Shown: one piece after another, positions 45,313 through 55,293 of the stretch
How positions within the stretch are numbered: position 1 is the first letter of the stretch
Layout: each line of letters opens with the position of its first letter
DNA from: Psychrobacter sp. FDAARGOS_221
GTDB lineage: Bacteria; Pseudomonadota; Gammaproteobacteria; Pseudomonadales; Moraxellaceae
Direction: 5' to 3'
Assembly: GCF_002313155.2 (NCBI RefSeq)
Contig: NZ_NWFK02000001.1
Span: 1,550,001 to 1,614,000 of the forward strand
DNA: 64,000 nucleotides
Notes under the pieces: generated by a model
What the model was told of the DNA's origin: nothing
The model's database searches: none
The model's input: only the letters and a program-made list of their open reading frames with translations
Position numbers and translations under genes: made by a program

Positions 45313-45446
45313 AATAATTTCCTTTTATTGATTATTGATTAAATAGCAGTCGTAGAAATACGAGTGCGGTTCGTTAATTTTTCAATTAGTTAGTGCTTCA
45401 ATAGTTAATACTTTAAAAAAAACAGTACTTTAAACTTTAATAAAAC

Positions 45447-45974
45447 TTAGCTCAGTGCCTTATCAATGGCCTCAACAAATGCCTCAATATCATCGGGGTT
45501 ACGTGAGGTAATAATCACCCCATCTTGCTGCACCTGTTTATCAACATAAGTACCACCAGCGTTATTAATGTCGGTTTGTAGGCTTGGATAAGCAGTTAGT
45601 GTCTTACCTTTAACTAGTCCCGTATTGACCAGCAACCAAGGCGCGTGACAAATTGCAGCAACGGTTTTATTGGCATCATAAAACTGCTTCACAAAGCGTT
45701 GTGCCTCTTGATTCTGACGAATGGTATCAGCATTTACTGTACCGCCTGGAAGCACAATGGCGTCATAGTCATCGACATTGGCATCTTTTAAAAACAAGTC
45801 CGCATTATAAGTGCCCACTTTTTCAACGTCGCCTTCCATCGCCTGTACTTGCTTGTCATCGTTGGTCGTGATTAATACGGTGTTATAACCTTTGTCTTTT
45901 AAAAGACGATCGACTTCTGCGTACTCTGACTGTTCAAAATATGAATGTAGTAAAAATGCGACAGTCTTACTCAT
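45447..45974 (-). CDS. DJ-1/PfpI family protein (YhbO-like)
   Basis: This 175-residue protein has the DJ-1/PfpI fold with the nucleophile elbow AAICHAPWLL (Cys near residue 105) and the upstream Glu region of the family. The close relatives YhbO and PfpI are described as stress-protective deglycases or peptidases; the exact activity is debated. The ATG at 45974 is preferred because GGAG is 9 nt upstream; an ATG at 45980 is only 3 nt from it. The gene sits between truB and rpsO, an unusual place, and is followed by two small ORFs on the same strand. Confidence 0.88.
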   Translation of the reverse strand: MSKTVAFLLHSYFEQSEYAEVDRLLKDKGYNTVLITTNDDKQVQAMEGDVEKVGTYNADLFLKDANVDDYDAIVLPGGTVNADTIRQNQEAQRFVKQFYDANKTVAAICHAPWLLVNTGLVKGKTLTAYPSLQTDINNAGGTYVDKQVQQDGVIITSRNPDDIEAFVEAIDKALS

Positions 45975-46342
45975 AATCATTTGCTCCCATTACTTGGTGC
46001 GTGAATGTGGTAGCTACTTTTATAATTGCTTTAGTTAGTGTTAGGCCTTAATTAGTCTGATATTTTTCGTTATGACTTATTATTCTTATAATGAGTTGTT
46101 TTTATGATTAATTCGCTATTCGGCCTAATCAGTAGCTTATGTATTTAGCATATCGGTTAGAGGCGGCATTCTGTAGGGGTCAGTTGCAAGCAAATGTATG
46201 GGATTGTTAGTTATGTTGGGAGAAAGTAACTGTTGTCACTTGAAGGTTAAAATTCAATAGGCACAAAAAAACCTCCATTAGGAGGTTTCGATAAAGCAAA
46301 TTACTGCTTAAATAGATTAATCATAAGATTTAAACAAAGCGT
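45975..46342. other. Spacer between truB and the PfpI gene
   Basis: This 368-nt region holds the truB terminator at its right-hand part and presumably the promoter of the PfpI gene. No coding signal was seen. Confidence 0.45.
46265..46288 (-). terminator. Intrinsic terminator of truB
   Basis: On the minus strand AAACCTCC / GGAGGTTT with a 4-nt loop and a T-run, 55 nt after the truB stop. It ends the nusA-truB operon before the PfpI cassette. Confidence 0.88.
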
Positions 46343-47329
46343 TTAACGCTGAATCATCTTCTTCGGCTGTAATCGGCCATTGGCCTCTAATCGACCTAAT
46401 CCTAAAAACTGATTATCAGCGCTGAACAAACGAATATCAACCGCTTGCTCGTTATCAGCAGCAACTGCTTTTAATGCATCGGCGATATAGGTCTCAAGCT
46501 CAGATTTGATTTGTGACTTAACATTAAGACGCTGACCCATATGCAGACGCGCACAATCCTCATCTGACACAACCAGTACCGGTATATCCGGAATACAAGC
46601 ATCAATGCCGAGTAAAGCTGCAAGCCGCTGCTCATGCTCTAACGCTTCTAGTTGATCCAAGGTTATCGCATTTGCAATATCAAACTCACCCACTTGAGTG
46701 CGACGTAATGCGGTCAAATGCCCGACACTACCTAATGCAGCGGCAATATCCTCACCCAAGACTCTAACGTAGGTGCCTTTTGAACAGGTGACATCTAATA
46801 TCAGCCCATCTTCTGCATTACCTGGCTGTAAGCTAAGCTTGGTGATATGCAGTGGTCGTGACTTGCGCTCAACCTCAATGCCAGCTCGAGCATATTCATA
46901 CAGCTTTTTGCCGTCTTTTTTTAGGGCGGAATACATTGGCGGTATTTGTTCGATATAGCCTGTAAACTGCTCGGCAACTTTATTTAGCATTTGCTGATCA
47001 ATATCAGGCACAGCCATTTCGGTGACAACTTGGCCTTCAGCGTCGCCAGTATCTGTCTGTTGCCCTAACTTAATCACCGCTTGATAAGACTTATAAGCAT
47101 CTAGCTGATAATGACTAAACTTAGTAGCCTCACCCAGACAAACTGGCAATAAACCGGTTGCCATCGGATCAAGCGTACCGGTGTGACCTGCTTTTTTGCT
47201 ATCGTGGTTTGGTGATTTAAGCAGATATTTGACCTTTGATACCACCTGCTGTGAGGTGATGCCTTGTGGCTTATCGATCAGTATCACGCCAGATACTCGA
47301 CTTTTAGTAGGTTTACTGTCTTTCGTCAC
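46343..47329 (-). CDS. truB: tRNA pseudouridine(55) synthase TruB
   Basis: TruB makes pseudouridine 55 in the T-loop of tRNAs. The 328-residue protein has GHTGTLDPMATGLLPVCLG with the catalytic Asp near residue 55, the QIPPMYSALKKDGKKLYEYAR block and CSKGTYVRVLGEDIA. A PUA-like C-terminal domain follows. It begins at GTG 47329. rbfA lies upstream with a 123-nt gap containing a 33-bp duplication. Confidence 0.95.
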   Translation of the reverse strand: MTKDSKPTKSRVSGVILIDKPQGITSQQVVSKVKYLLKSPNHDSKKAGHTGTLDPMATGLLPVCLGEATKFSHYQLDAYKSYQAVIKLGQQTDTGDAEGQVVTEMAVPDIDQQMLNKVAEQFTGYIEQIPPMYSALKKDGKKLYEYARAGIEVERKSRPLHITKLSLQPGNAEDGLILDVTCSKGTYVRVLGEDIAAALGSVGHLTALRRTQVGEFDIANAITLDQLEALEHEQRLAALLGIDACIPDIPVLVVSDEDCARLHMGQRLNVKSQIKSELETYIADALKAVAADNEQAVDIRLFSADNQFLGLGRLEANGRLQPKKMIQR

Positions 47330-47395
47330 AGGCTTTACTCACTCTCTTTAATCACAGGTATTTACGATCTTTAATCACAAGCCATCAGCCTGTTT

Positions 47396-47462
47396 GATTA
47401 TAGATTATAGCTAGGTATCTAGTCGTTAGATTATAGGATTATAGATAGATATCTAGTCGTTT
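47396..47462. repeat. 33/34-bp tandem duplication spanning the rbfA stop codon
   Basis: Unit 1 (47396-47428) and unit 2 (47429-47462) share GATTATAG at the start and ATCTAGTCGTT at the end. Unit 2 includes the last codons and stop of rbfA (stop complement at 47453-47455), so the stop region has been copied into the spacer. Confidence 0.8.
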
Positions 47463-47869
47463 TCGCTGTCGTCTTCAGCCGTTTTATCGCCTGATGTTTG
47501 CTCAGACTTAGTCACTGCTTTATTGATTAAGTCCATCATATAGTTACCACGGGCCGTCACTTCATCATAGTGAAATCTAAGACGTGGTGTGGTGCGGGTT
47601 TTTAAACTGTGGCTTAGCTCAGTGCGCAAAAATCCAGCCGCATTGTTCAATACCTGCATGCTGCCTTCATGGCTATGCTTGCTCATGGCATCATTAAGCT
47701 CAGGCTCCATGATGGTGACATAGATATCTGCATATCCTAAGTCAGGACTGACCTTGACGCTAGAGATGGTCACAAAACCAGTCAAACGTGGGTCATTAAT
47801 AGCATCACGGATTAAAACCGCAAGCTCGCGTTGAATTTGATCGCCCAAGCGTTGTAAACGTTGGTTCAT
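47453..47869 (-). CDS. rbfA: Ribosome-binding factor A
   Basis: RbfA helps mature the 30S subunit and is needed for cold adaptation in E. coli. The 138-residue KH-type protein shows QRELAVLIRDAINDPRLTGFVTI and VKVSPDLGYADIYV in the N-terminal half and LKTRTTPRLRFHYDE further on. The acidic, Ser/Asp/Glu-rich tail (SEQTSGDKTAEDDSEND) is typical. GGAAAA precedes the ATG. It lies between infB and truB as usual, but an intrinsic terminator stands between infB and it. Confidence 0.95.
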   Translation of the reverse strand: MNQRLQRLGDQIQRELAVLIRDAINDPRLTGFVTISSVKVSPDLGYADIYVTIMEPELNDAMSKHSHEGSMQVLNNAAGFLRTELSHSLKTRTTPRLRFHYDEVTARGNYMMDLINKAVTKSEQTSGDKTAEDDSEND

Positions 47870-47985
47870 GGTATTTTCCTTACAAATTATTAAGACTTTT
47901 GTGCTTAACTTTTATGCTTAATAATCGATGACAATAATAGAGGGTAATCGTTATAGAATACAGTATAGATAAAAACCGTACTGAT

Positions 47986-48022
47986 AAAAAAAGACCTAAC
48001 AGGATGACCTGATAGGTCTTTG
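47986..48022 (-). terminator. Intrinsic terminator between infB and rbfA
   Basis: On the minus strand AAAGACCTA / TAGGTCTTT with a 14-nt loop, then seven T, 18 nt after the infB stop. Probably partial, since rbfA-truB depend on upstream transcription in related bacteria. Confidence 0.75.
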
Positions 48023-48039
48023 ACAACAATAATTAGCGC

Positions 48040-50757
48040 TTAGATGGTGCGTTGAATTTCTTGGATTTCAAAGACTTCAATCTTATCGCCAACTTCAACG
48101 TCATAGCCACGAACGGCCAGACCACATTCCATACCAGATCTTACTTCGTTCACATCGTCTTTATAGCGACGTAGTGATTGTAAGTTACCGGTGAACACAA
48201 CTTTGTCATCACGTAGTACACGGATAGACTTGTTGCGATAGATTGTGCCTTCAACCACCATACAACCGGCAGCTGCACCAAACTTACTTGAGCGGAATAC
48301 ATCACGTACTTCAGCAATACCCAAGATCTTCTCGCGATGTTCAGGTGACAACATACCACTCATTGCCGCTTTCACATCATCGATTAGGCCATAGATAACG
48401 CTGTAATAGCGAATATCGATACCGGCTTCATCTGCTTTACGTTTGGCAGCATTGTCTGCACGAACGTTAAAGCCTAGTAGCACAGCTTCGCTTGATTCGG
48501 CTAAAGTCACGTCTGACTCTGCAATTGGACCCACACCTGAGCTGATGACTTTTACTTTTACTTCATCAGTTGACAGCTCATTTAGGGCAGCCAATAACGC
48601 TTCTAGCGTACCACGAACGTCTGTTTTTAAGATGATGTTCAAGTAAGACAAGTCGTCTTGACCCATCTGCTCGAACATAGACTCTAGGCGCATCTTGTTC
48701 TGACGCTCAAGCTGTTGCTCACGCTCACGATTGGCGCGGAACTCAGCAACTTCACGTGCTTTCTTCTCATCAGAAACCACTAAGAATTCGCTACCAGACG
48801 CTGGGGTATCAGGAAGACCTAAGATCTCAACTGGGATAGATGGACCGGCTGACTTAATACGTTTGCCTGTCTCATCATTCATAGCACGTACTTTACCGTA
48901 GAATTCACCGGCCAGTACTAAGTCACCTTGGTTCAGAGTACCTTTCTTAACTAATAGGCTAGCAACAGCACCACGGCCTTTTTCTAGACGTGATTCAATA
49001 ACCACACCTTGAGCAGCACCGTCAGTTGGCGCTTCAAGCTCCATAAGCTCAGCTTGTAAGTTGATTAGCTCTAATAGCTCATCAATACCTTCACCGGTCT
49101 TAGCAGAGATCTTAGCAACTGGCGTATCACCGCCCCACTCTTCGGTAACTACTTCTTTAGTGGTTAGGTCATTTAATACACGGTCAGGATCGGCTGTGCT
49201 CTTATCCATCTTGTTGATAGCAACAATGATTGGTGTACCTGATGCACGAGCGTGATCGATCGCTTCTTCAGTTTGTGGCATCATACCATCATCAGCAGCA
49301 ACCACTAACACTACGATATCAGTCGCCTGAGCACCACGTGAACGCATTGCGGTAAACGCTGCGTGACCTGGGGTATCTAGGAATGTAATCACGCCACGCT
49401 CAGTTTTCACATGGTAAGCACCAATGTGCTGAGTAATACCGCCGGCTTCACCGGTTGCCACTTTGGTCTCACGAATCTTATCAAGTAGTGAGGTCTTACC
49501 ATGGTCAACGTGACCCATAATAGTCACTACTGGCGGACGCGCTTGAACATTACTGCGGCGCTCTTCTACCGCTTCTTGTAAGTCGTCTTCAACTTTAGTA
49601 TCGCTAACCGGTACAGGGTTGTGACCCATCTCTTCAACGATTAAGCTGGCCGTTGCTTGGTCGATTGCTTCATCAGCACTGACAATCTCGCCCATTTTCA
49701 TTAACAGTTTAGTCACTTCACGTGCTTTAACTGCCATGCGCTGAGCCAGATCTGAAACAACGATATGTTCTGGGATTTCAACATCATGCACAATTTTCTC
49801 AACTGGTTTTTCAAACTTATGCTGAGAGGCTTGTGTTGATTTTAGACCATGTTTTCGGTTACGAATTTCGCGCTCTTCCTGGCCTTTACGACGGCGACCA
49901 CGTGTTGCGGTGCCTGAAGAACCACGCTTAATTTCGCGACGTTCTTTTTCAAAAGATTCTTCTAGTGCTTCACCAACCAGACCTTCGGCCAATGGTTCGT
50001 CTTTACGCACTTCAGCAACAGGCTCTTTATCTTCGTACTTACCTGCCATTTTGCGCATTTGCTCAAGTGTTTTCTTCTGAGCTTCTTCTGCTTGTTTACG
50101 GCGGGTTTCAGCTTCAATTTGACGTAAGCGTTCTTCTTCAGCTTCGCGAGCTTCGCGAGCTTTACGCTCCGCTTCAGTTTCAACTTTTGGCTTAGTCGGT
50201 GCCACTTTTTTCTTCGGCGCTTCTTTTGCTGCTGCAGCGGCTTTGCTGCCTTTTTTGACAACAACAGTCGACACTTCCTCTTTTGTATCACCTGAGGATG
50301 AGCCACCACCTAAGTTAGCACGCATAGCCGCCAGCGTTGCTGCTTGACGTTCTTCTGCTTCTTTTTTAGCTTGCTCACGTTTTTTAGCTTCTTCCTCAGC
50401 GCGTTGTTTCGCTTCTGCGGCTGCTTTTTCACGAGCGGCAATTTCTTCAGCCAGTTTGGTAGGGTCTGGCTTTTCAAATACTTTTTTCTTACGCACTTCT
50501 ACATTAACGCTCTTAGACTTGCCCGATGAGCCGGTCACACGAGCGGTACTGGTCGTTTTAGATTTCAAGCTAATACGACGCTTCTCTTTTTGTCCATGCG
50601 ATTGTTTTAAGTATGCTACTAACTGTTCTTGCTCAAGCTCGGTGACCAGGTCATCCTCGCCACGAGCAGGCAGCCCAGCATCAGTCAGTTGCTTTTGTAC
50701 TGCACTGACTGTCTTGCTTACCATGTCTGCTAATTCTTTGACGGTCTTATCTGCCAT
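48040..50757 (-). CDS. infB: Translation initiation factor IF-2
   Basis: IF-2 is the GTPase that places fMet-tRNA in the ribosomal P site. The 905-residue protein has an IF2-N domain (about 1-55), a very long Lys/Glu/Ala-rich charged segment (about 95-320), a second IF2-N-like part (about 330-385), the G domain near 410-575 ([25 protein letters not shown]), and C-terminal domains ending in [14 protein letters not shown]. The ATG has GGTGA upstream. It lies 17 nt from the nusA stop codon. Confidence 0.97.
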   Translation of the reverse strand: MADKTVKELADMVSKTVSAVQKQLTDAGLPARGEDDLVTELEQEQLVAYLKQSHGQKEKRRISLKSKTTSTARVTGSSGKSKSVNVEVRKKKVFEKPDPTKLAEEIAAREKAAAEAKQRAEEEAKKREQAKKEAEERQAATLAAMRANLGGGSSSGDTKEEVSTVVVKKGSKAAAAAKEAPKKKVAPTKPKVETEAERKAREAREAEEERLRQIEAETRRKQAEEAQKKTLEQMRKMAGKYEDKEPVAEVRKDEPLAEGLVGEALEESFEKERREIKRGSSGTATRGRRRKGQEEREIRNRKHGLKSTQASQHKFEKPVEKIVHDVEIPEHIVVSDLAQRMAVKAREVTKLLMKMGEIVSADEAIDQATASLIVEEMGHNPVPVSDTKVEDDLQEAVEERRSNVQARPPVVTIMGHVDHGKTSLLDKIRETKVATGEAGGITQHIGAYHVKTERGVITFLDTPGHAAFTAMRSRGAQATDIVVLVVAADDGMMPQTEEAIDHARASGTPIIVAINKMDKSTADPDRVLNDLTTKEVVTEEWGGDTPVAKISAKTGEGIDELLELINLQAELMELEAPTDGAAQGVVIESRLEKGRGAVASLLVKKGTLNQGDLVLAGEFYGKVRAMNDETGKRIKSAGPSIPVEILGLPDTPASGSEFLVVSDEKKAREVAEFRANREREQQLERQNKMRLESMFEQMGQDDLSYLNIILKTDVRGTLEALLAALNELSTDEVKVKVISSGVGPIAESDVTLAESSEAVLLGFNVRADNAAKRKADEAGIDIRYYSVIYGLIDDVKAAMSGMLSPEHREKILGIAEVRDVFRSSKFGAAAGCMVVEGTIYRNKSIRVLRDDKVVFTGNLQSLRRYKDDVNEVRSGMECGLAVRGYDVEVGDKIEVFEIQEIQRTI

Positions 50758-50774
50758 TTATAGTCACCTATTTA

Positions 50775-52262
50775 TTATTCTTCATTAAACCAAGATTCAC
50801 GTGCTTTCATAATGAGTTCGCCGGCGGTTTTTTCATCAAGACCTTCAATGTCTTCAAGATCAAACACCGCTTGTTCGGCCAAATCATCTAACGTGATAAT
50901 GTCACGTTGAGCCAGCTTGTACGCCCAATCGGTCGTCATGCCTTCCATTGTCAGCAACTCTTCGCTTGGCTCTTTCATATTTTGCTGTTTCACCAGTTCA
51001 TCAGCAATGACTACATCTTTTGCTCGCTCTTGAATCATTTCAATCGCTTCGTCATCAAGACCTTCAATGTCATAGAAGGTTTCGACTGGCACATAAGCCA
51101 CTTCTTCAATACTGGTAAAGCCTACGTCAACTAACGCTTGTGCTAAGTCTTCATCCACTTCAAGGCGATTGTAGAACAGCTCAAGATAGGCTTTTGTTTC
51201 ATTTTGTTGTCGCTCAAGGTATTCCGCCTCAAGCATCATGTTCAGTTTATAGCCGGTTAGCTCAGAGGCCAAACGAACGTTTTGACCTTGTGCACCAATG
51301 GCACGCGCCAACTGATCATTTGCGGTAAAGATAATATCCGCAGTTTTAGCATCTTCATCTAGAATGATACTATTTACATCGGCTGGTTCCAAGGCACTGA
51401 TGATGTACTGGGCAGGATCATCTGACCAGACGATCACATCAATGCGCTCGCCATCAAGCTCGGATTGAACCGCTTGAATACGGGTACCGCGCATACCAAT
51501 ACAAGCACCGACTGGGTCAATGCGATGATCATTGGTTTTCACTGATATTTTAGCACGAACGCCAGGTTGACGCGCGACATCACGAATTTCAATGATTTGC
51601 TCATTAATTTCAGGCACTTCTTTGTTCATCAGTGCAATCAGCATTTCTGGGCTGGTGCGTGATAAAAGAAGCTGTGCGCCACGGTTGTCACGGTTTACGT
51701 GATACAAGATGGCATTCACACGTGACTTAACGCGTAGTTGTTCACGCGGTAACATTTGATCGCGAGACAAATAACCTTCAGCATTATCGCCTAAATCAAC
51801 GATATAGCCATCACGGGTTTGCTTTTTAACTTCACCATACATCATCTCACCAATTCTTGGCTCGAAGGCATCGGCAGTTAATGCACGCTCTGCTTCACGA
51901 ATCTTCTGAATGATCACTTGCTTAGCCTGAGTGGCAGCAATACGACCAAAATCAATCGATTCGATCTGTTCTTCTTTAACATCACCAATTGCCCACTCGT
52001 CTGGGTCTAAATCACTGATGGCCAACTGACACGCTGGCATCTCATGATCTTCGTCCGCAACGACTGTCCAATAGCGATATGTATCGTAGTCGCCTGTATT
52101 ACGGTCAATCTCAACACGTACAGCAACTTCTGGTTGATCAGTATAAACTTTTTTCTTAGTAGAAACGACCAAAGCCTCTTCGATAGCTTCAAAGATATCT
52201 TCTGGATTTAGGCCTTTTTCATTACTGACGGTTTCGACTACCGTTAAAATTTCTCGACTCAT
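50775..52262 (-). CDS. nusA: Transcription termination/antitermination protein NusA
   Basis: NusA binds RNA polymerase and modulates pausing, termination and antitermination. The 495-residue protein has the N-terminal polymerase-binding domain (1-125), S1 (about 135-200; GEMMYGEVKKQTRDGYIVDL), KH1 and KH2 (about 200-345; GACIGMRGTRIQAVQSEL, AIGAQGQNVRLASELTG), and two acidic C-terminal repeats (about 365-425 and 440-495; FYDIEGLDDEAIEMI, DLEDIEGLDEKTAGELI). infB follows after 17 nt. rimP is 215 nt upstream, more than in E. coli. Confidence 0.97.
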   Translation of the reverse strand: MSREILTVVETVSNEKGLNPEDIFEAIEEALVVSTKKKVYTDQPEVAVRVEIDRNTGDYDTYRYWTVVADEDHEMPACQLAISDLDPDEWAIGDVKEEQIESIDFGRIAATQAKQVIIQKIREAERALTADAFEPRIGEMMYGEVKKQTRDGYIVDLGDNAEGYLSRDQMLPREQLRVKSRVNAILYHVNRDNRGAQLLLSRTSPEMLIALMNKEVPEINEQIIEIRDVARQPGVRAKISVKTNDHRIDPVGACIGMRGTRIQAVQSELDGERIDVIVWSDDPAQYIISALEPADVNSIILDEDAKTADIIFTANDQLARAIGAQGQNVRLASELTGYKLNMMLEAEYLERQQNETKAYLELFYNRLEVDEDLAQALVDVGFTSIEEVAYVPVETFYDIEGLDDEAIEMIQERAKDVVIADELVKQQNMKEPSEELLTMEGMTTDWAYKLAQRDIITLDDLAEQAVFDLEDIEGLDEKTAGELIMKARESWFNEE

Positions 52263-52477
52263 TACACACCTATCCTCGCCTACTTATCATTTAAAGTAGC
52301 AAAAAAATTATTAAATTTATTGTTATCTTAGGCCTAAAAGCGATGATGCTTCCGTTTATTTACCTTGATTTGACGGTGTTACTGACATTTTAGCGTCATC
52401 GTAATTTTAACTGCCATCATTCAAGAAATATAACCTTAAATAACGTACAGTTAAGCGATTAACGCTAAATATATGAC

Positions 52478-52978
52478 TTAAATATCTTGATAAACCAAGT
52501 TGGCTTTATCAATATTATCCAGTGCGATATCGTACTGTTCACCGTCGGCTGTCACAACCGATAACTGCTTGTCTGTTAACTGCTCAAGCTTACCTGTCAC
52601 CTTGCGACGTTTAGAACCACCTTCTCCCACGGCCTTAATTAAGCGTAGGTTGATCGTCTGACCGATATATTCTGCCATTTGCTCAGTTGCAAAAAATGGG
52701 CGATCCAAACCAGGAGATGACACTTCTAGCACATACTCTCCAGCGATAGGATCATGCACTTCTAACACACCACTAACTTGGTGAGTGACTGCAGCACAAT
52801 CTTCAATAGTGACACGCTTTTCTGCTGCTTTTTGCTCTGGCAATGCTTCGATATAAATACGTAGTAACGAGCGTCCACCTTGCGGCAAAAACTCCACGCC
52901 CCATAGGGCTACATCACAAGCAGCCACAGCTGGTGCAACAATATCAGTTAACTGAGCGACTTTATTAGATAACTTCAT
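52478..52978 (-). CDS. rimP: Ribosome maturation factor RimP
   Basis: RimP assists 30S assembly. The 166-residue protein has the alpha/beta N-terminal domain with GVEFLPQGGRSLLRIYIE (about 27-44), CAAVTHQVSGVLEV and the motif VSSPGLDRPFF, followed by an SH3-like C-terminal domain (about 95-166). It is the first protein gene after the tRNA-fMet gene and precedes nusA by 215 nt, a gap with no gene. Order metY-rimP-nusA-infB matches E. coli. Confidence 0.95.
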   Translation of the reverse strand: MKLSNKVAQLTDIVAPAVAACDVALWGVEFLPQGGRSLLRIYIEALPEQKAAEKRVTIEDCAAVTHQVSGVLEVHDPIAGEYVLEVSSPGLDRPFFATEQMAEYIGQTINLRLIKAVGEGGSKRRKVTGKLEQLTDKQLSVVTADGEQYDIALDNIDKANLVYQDI

Positions 52979-53070
52979 GACTTGTTTTTAGTCCATATAT
53001 AGAAGTATCTATTATCAATGCTAATGATGACTATCCAATGAATATCAAGCAGTTTTAAAAATAACAGATA

Positions 53071-53100
53071 CAAAAAAACCCACAAACAATTTGGTGGGTT
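53071..53100 (-). terminator. Intrinsic terminator after tRNA-fMet
   Basis: On the minus strand AACCCAC / GTGGGTT with a 10-nt loop and a seven-T run, about 35 nt beyond the tRNA 3' end, upstream of rimP. Confidence 0.82.
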
Positions 53101-53134
53101 AAATAAAAAAATATAAGATTGCAATAATAAAAAA

Positions 53135-53211
<77 letters not shown>

Positions 53212-53492
53212 TCAATCTAGGCTGACTATTATATGTAAAACTTATACTGCTGTCAAGCCTTTAATCAATTAAATTAAAAACTTATCTTTCACTGCAGTAT
53301 CACAAGCAATAGTTGCAAATAATATTGTACAAATAATACGCCTACTACCTACTCGTCTAATAACGACGAAGTATTCAACTATAATAACAGTTTTTTGCTG
53401 TTATACCAACCATTTATATTTATGCGACTCTTATTTGCTAAGTATGTATATAGTACTTAAACGCTAGTAAGATCCAACATCTCATATAAATT

Positions 53493-53577
53493 TGGTGCGA
53501 TTGGAGGGACTTGAACCCTCACAGCTTGCGCTACCACCCCCTCAAGATGGCGTGTCTACCAATTCCACCACAATCGC
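53493..53577 (-). tRNA. leuU: tRNA-Leu (anticodon GAG)
   Basis: This 85-nt class II tRNA is read on the minus strand. It has GCGATTG/CAATCGC acceptor arms, an anticodon stem CCATC/GGTGG with loop TTGAGGG, a long variable arm, the T-loop TTCAAGT and encoded CCA. It lies between secG and tRNA-fMet, as leuU lies next to secG in E. coli. Confidence 0.95.
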
Positions 53578-53846
53578 TTTACTTGCTAAGTGCCCTGCTT
53601 CACAGTGCAAAACAGGCCTTATCAATACTGAGATACCCACCAAGGTATTGTCTTTCTACACTTATATATTGTGCTAAGTGTGAGAAACTCAAGTTAATAA
53701 CGCCAACTTGTTTAAATCAGATGGCACATTCTACTCGTCTTTTGATATAGGTGCAACCCATCAGCCGCACCCTACTATCTGCTCTGTTGGCCGTTCTATT
53801 GATTATTATAGTTTTAACTTATCAAACAGTTATATCAACATAACCT

Positions 53847-54203
53847 TTATTCAGGCGCAGTGGCTGGCTCTGATGCTGTGGTATCAGGCGTGGTTGCTGG
53901 TGCAGTTGAACCAGGCGCAGTCAACGGCGCTTGAGAAGTTGTCGGCACATCTAACTGATACTGCCCTTCTGCCTGCTTGCGTGCATGTACTGCCAACGTC
54001 AAGCTGGTGCTAAAGAAGATGATTGCCAATACTGCCGTCGCACGGGTCAAAAAGTTAGCACTACCTGCAGCACCAAATACGGTACCCGATGCGCCTGCTC
54101 CGAATGAGGCACCAGCATCTGCGCCTTTACCGTGCTGAATTAGAATCAACCCAATCATGGCAATAGCAACAATAATGTGAATGGCTAGAATAATGTTAAA
54201 CAT
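53847..54203 (-). CDS. secG: Preprotein translocase subunit SecG
   Basis: SecG is a small subunit of the SecYEG channel and aids protein export. The 118-residue protein has two membrane segments (about 3-22 and 55-75) joined by the conserved loop ILIQHGKGADAGASFGAGAS. The C-terminal 35 residues are a Pro/Thr/Ala-rich low-complexity tail (TAPGSTAPATTPDTTASEP), longer than in some relatives. AAGG lies before the ATG. tpiA is 51 nt upstream; the tRNA genes follow. Confidence 0.95.
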   Translation of the reverse strand: MFNIILAIHIIVAIAMIGLILIQHGKGADAGASFGAGASGTVFGAAGSANFLTRATAVLAIIFFSTSLTLAVHARKQAEGQYQLDVPTTSQAPLTAPGSTAPATTPDTTASEPATAPE

Positions 54204-54254
54204 GCTTTGCCTTACTTGTAATCTTAAGAGTTAAAAGACGAAATTTATTTGAGC

Positions 54255-55076
54255 CTAATTGGCCACTTTGTTAGCAAATGCTTGCGCAATATCAATAAAG
54301 CTTTGCGCTTGTAGTGCAGCACCACCGACCAATACCCCATTGATCTGCTCAGATGCAGCAAAGTTTGCTGCGTTATCTGGCTTCACGCTACCGCCATAAA
54401 TAATTGGCGTGGTATCTAGATTGGCTTTTAGTGATTGCAAACGCTGACGAATAAAGCCATGTACAGCAGTCACCTCATCGACACTCGGTACTTTACCGGT
54501 ACCAATCGCCCACACTGGCTCGTAAGCAATGATTAGCTTATCAGTTATATACTGGTCCACTTCGGCAGCATCGATGACGCTGTCTAATTGCTGCAAGAAG
54601 CTATCGATCACTGTTAGCTGCTCAGCCAGTACTTGTTCGGTGTTGCCGGCATCAAAATCAGCTTCGGACTCACCGATACATAGGATAACGCCTAGGCCTT
54701 GCGCAGCGCTGTGTAATAGCTTTTGCAACAGCACTGCATTGTCTTCTTGATAATACTGACGACGCTCTGAGTGACCAATAATAGCCCACTGTACACCTAA
54801 ATCTTGTAGCTGCTCAGCAGACACATCACCGGTATAAGCGCCGGTGGTTGCACTTAGGCTTGCCACATCCTGACTAGCTAACTTAATAGGTGTGGTTGCT
54901 ATCTTTTGCTGTACTGTGTTTAGATGCAGAAAGCTGGGTGCTACCATTAAATGGCACTGGCTCGTTAAATCTGCTTGAGAGCTTGTGGTTTTTGCAATTA
55001 AGTCATCCACCAACGTATCTACTGCGGCTACTGTGGCAGGATTCAGTTTCCAGTTTCCGATAACCCAAGATTTCAT
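54255..55076 (-). CDS. tpiA: Triosephosphate isomerase
   Basis: TpiA interconverts dihydroxyacetone phosphate and glyceraldehyde 3-phosphate. The 273-residue TIM barrel shows GNWKLN with the catalytic Lys (about 7-12), the catalytic His in IIGHSERRQYYQ (near 102), the catalytic Glu in AYEPVWAIGTGK (near 182) and GGSVKPDNAANF. It is somewhat longer than the usual 250, with small insertions near residues 20-40 and 145-160. It precedes secG by 51 nt, as in many Pseudomonadales. Confidence 0.96.
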   Translation of the reverse strand: MKSWVIGNWKLNPATVAAVDTLVDDLIAKTTSSQADLTSQCHLMVAPSFLHLNTVQQKIATTPIKLASQDVASLSATTGAYTGDVSAEQLQDLGVQWAIIGHSERRQYYQEDNAVLLQKLLHSAAQGLGVILCIGESEADFDAGNTEQVLAEQLTVIDSFLQQLDSVIDAAEVDQYITDKLIIAYEPVWAIGTGKVPSVDEVTAVHGFIRQRLQSLKANLDTTPIIYGGSVKPDNAANFAASEQINGVLVGGAALQAQSFIDIAQAFANKVAN

Positions 55077-55293
55077 AACTCACTCTCAATAGTCAATAAT
55101 ATTAAAACCAGGCGACTAACAGCGACAAGGCGCACTCAGTACACTTTAGTCTGGCTAAAAAAATAATAGCTCCAAATTATATCATAGTCTGACAACACAA
55201 ATTTAGCCTTTATTTTTTGTTAACCAAAAAATAGGTTGTTTAAACGGTGGTTTTAGGCTTTACTAAGGCAACGATACTCAACAAGGATGTTTG

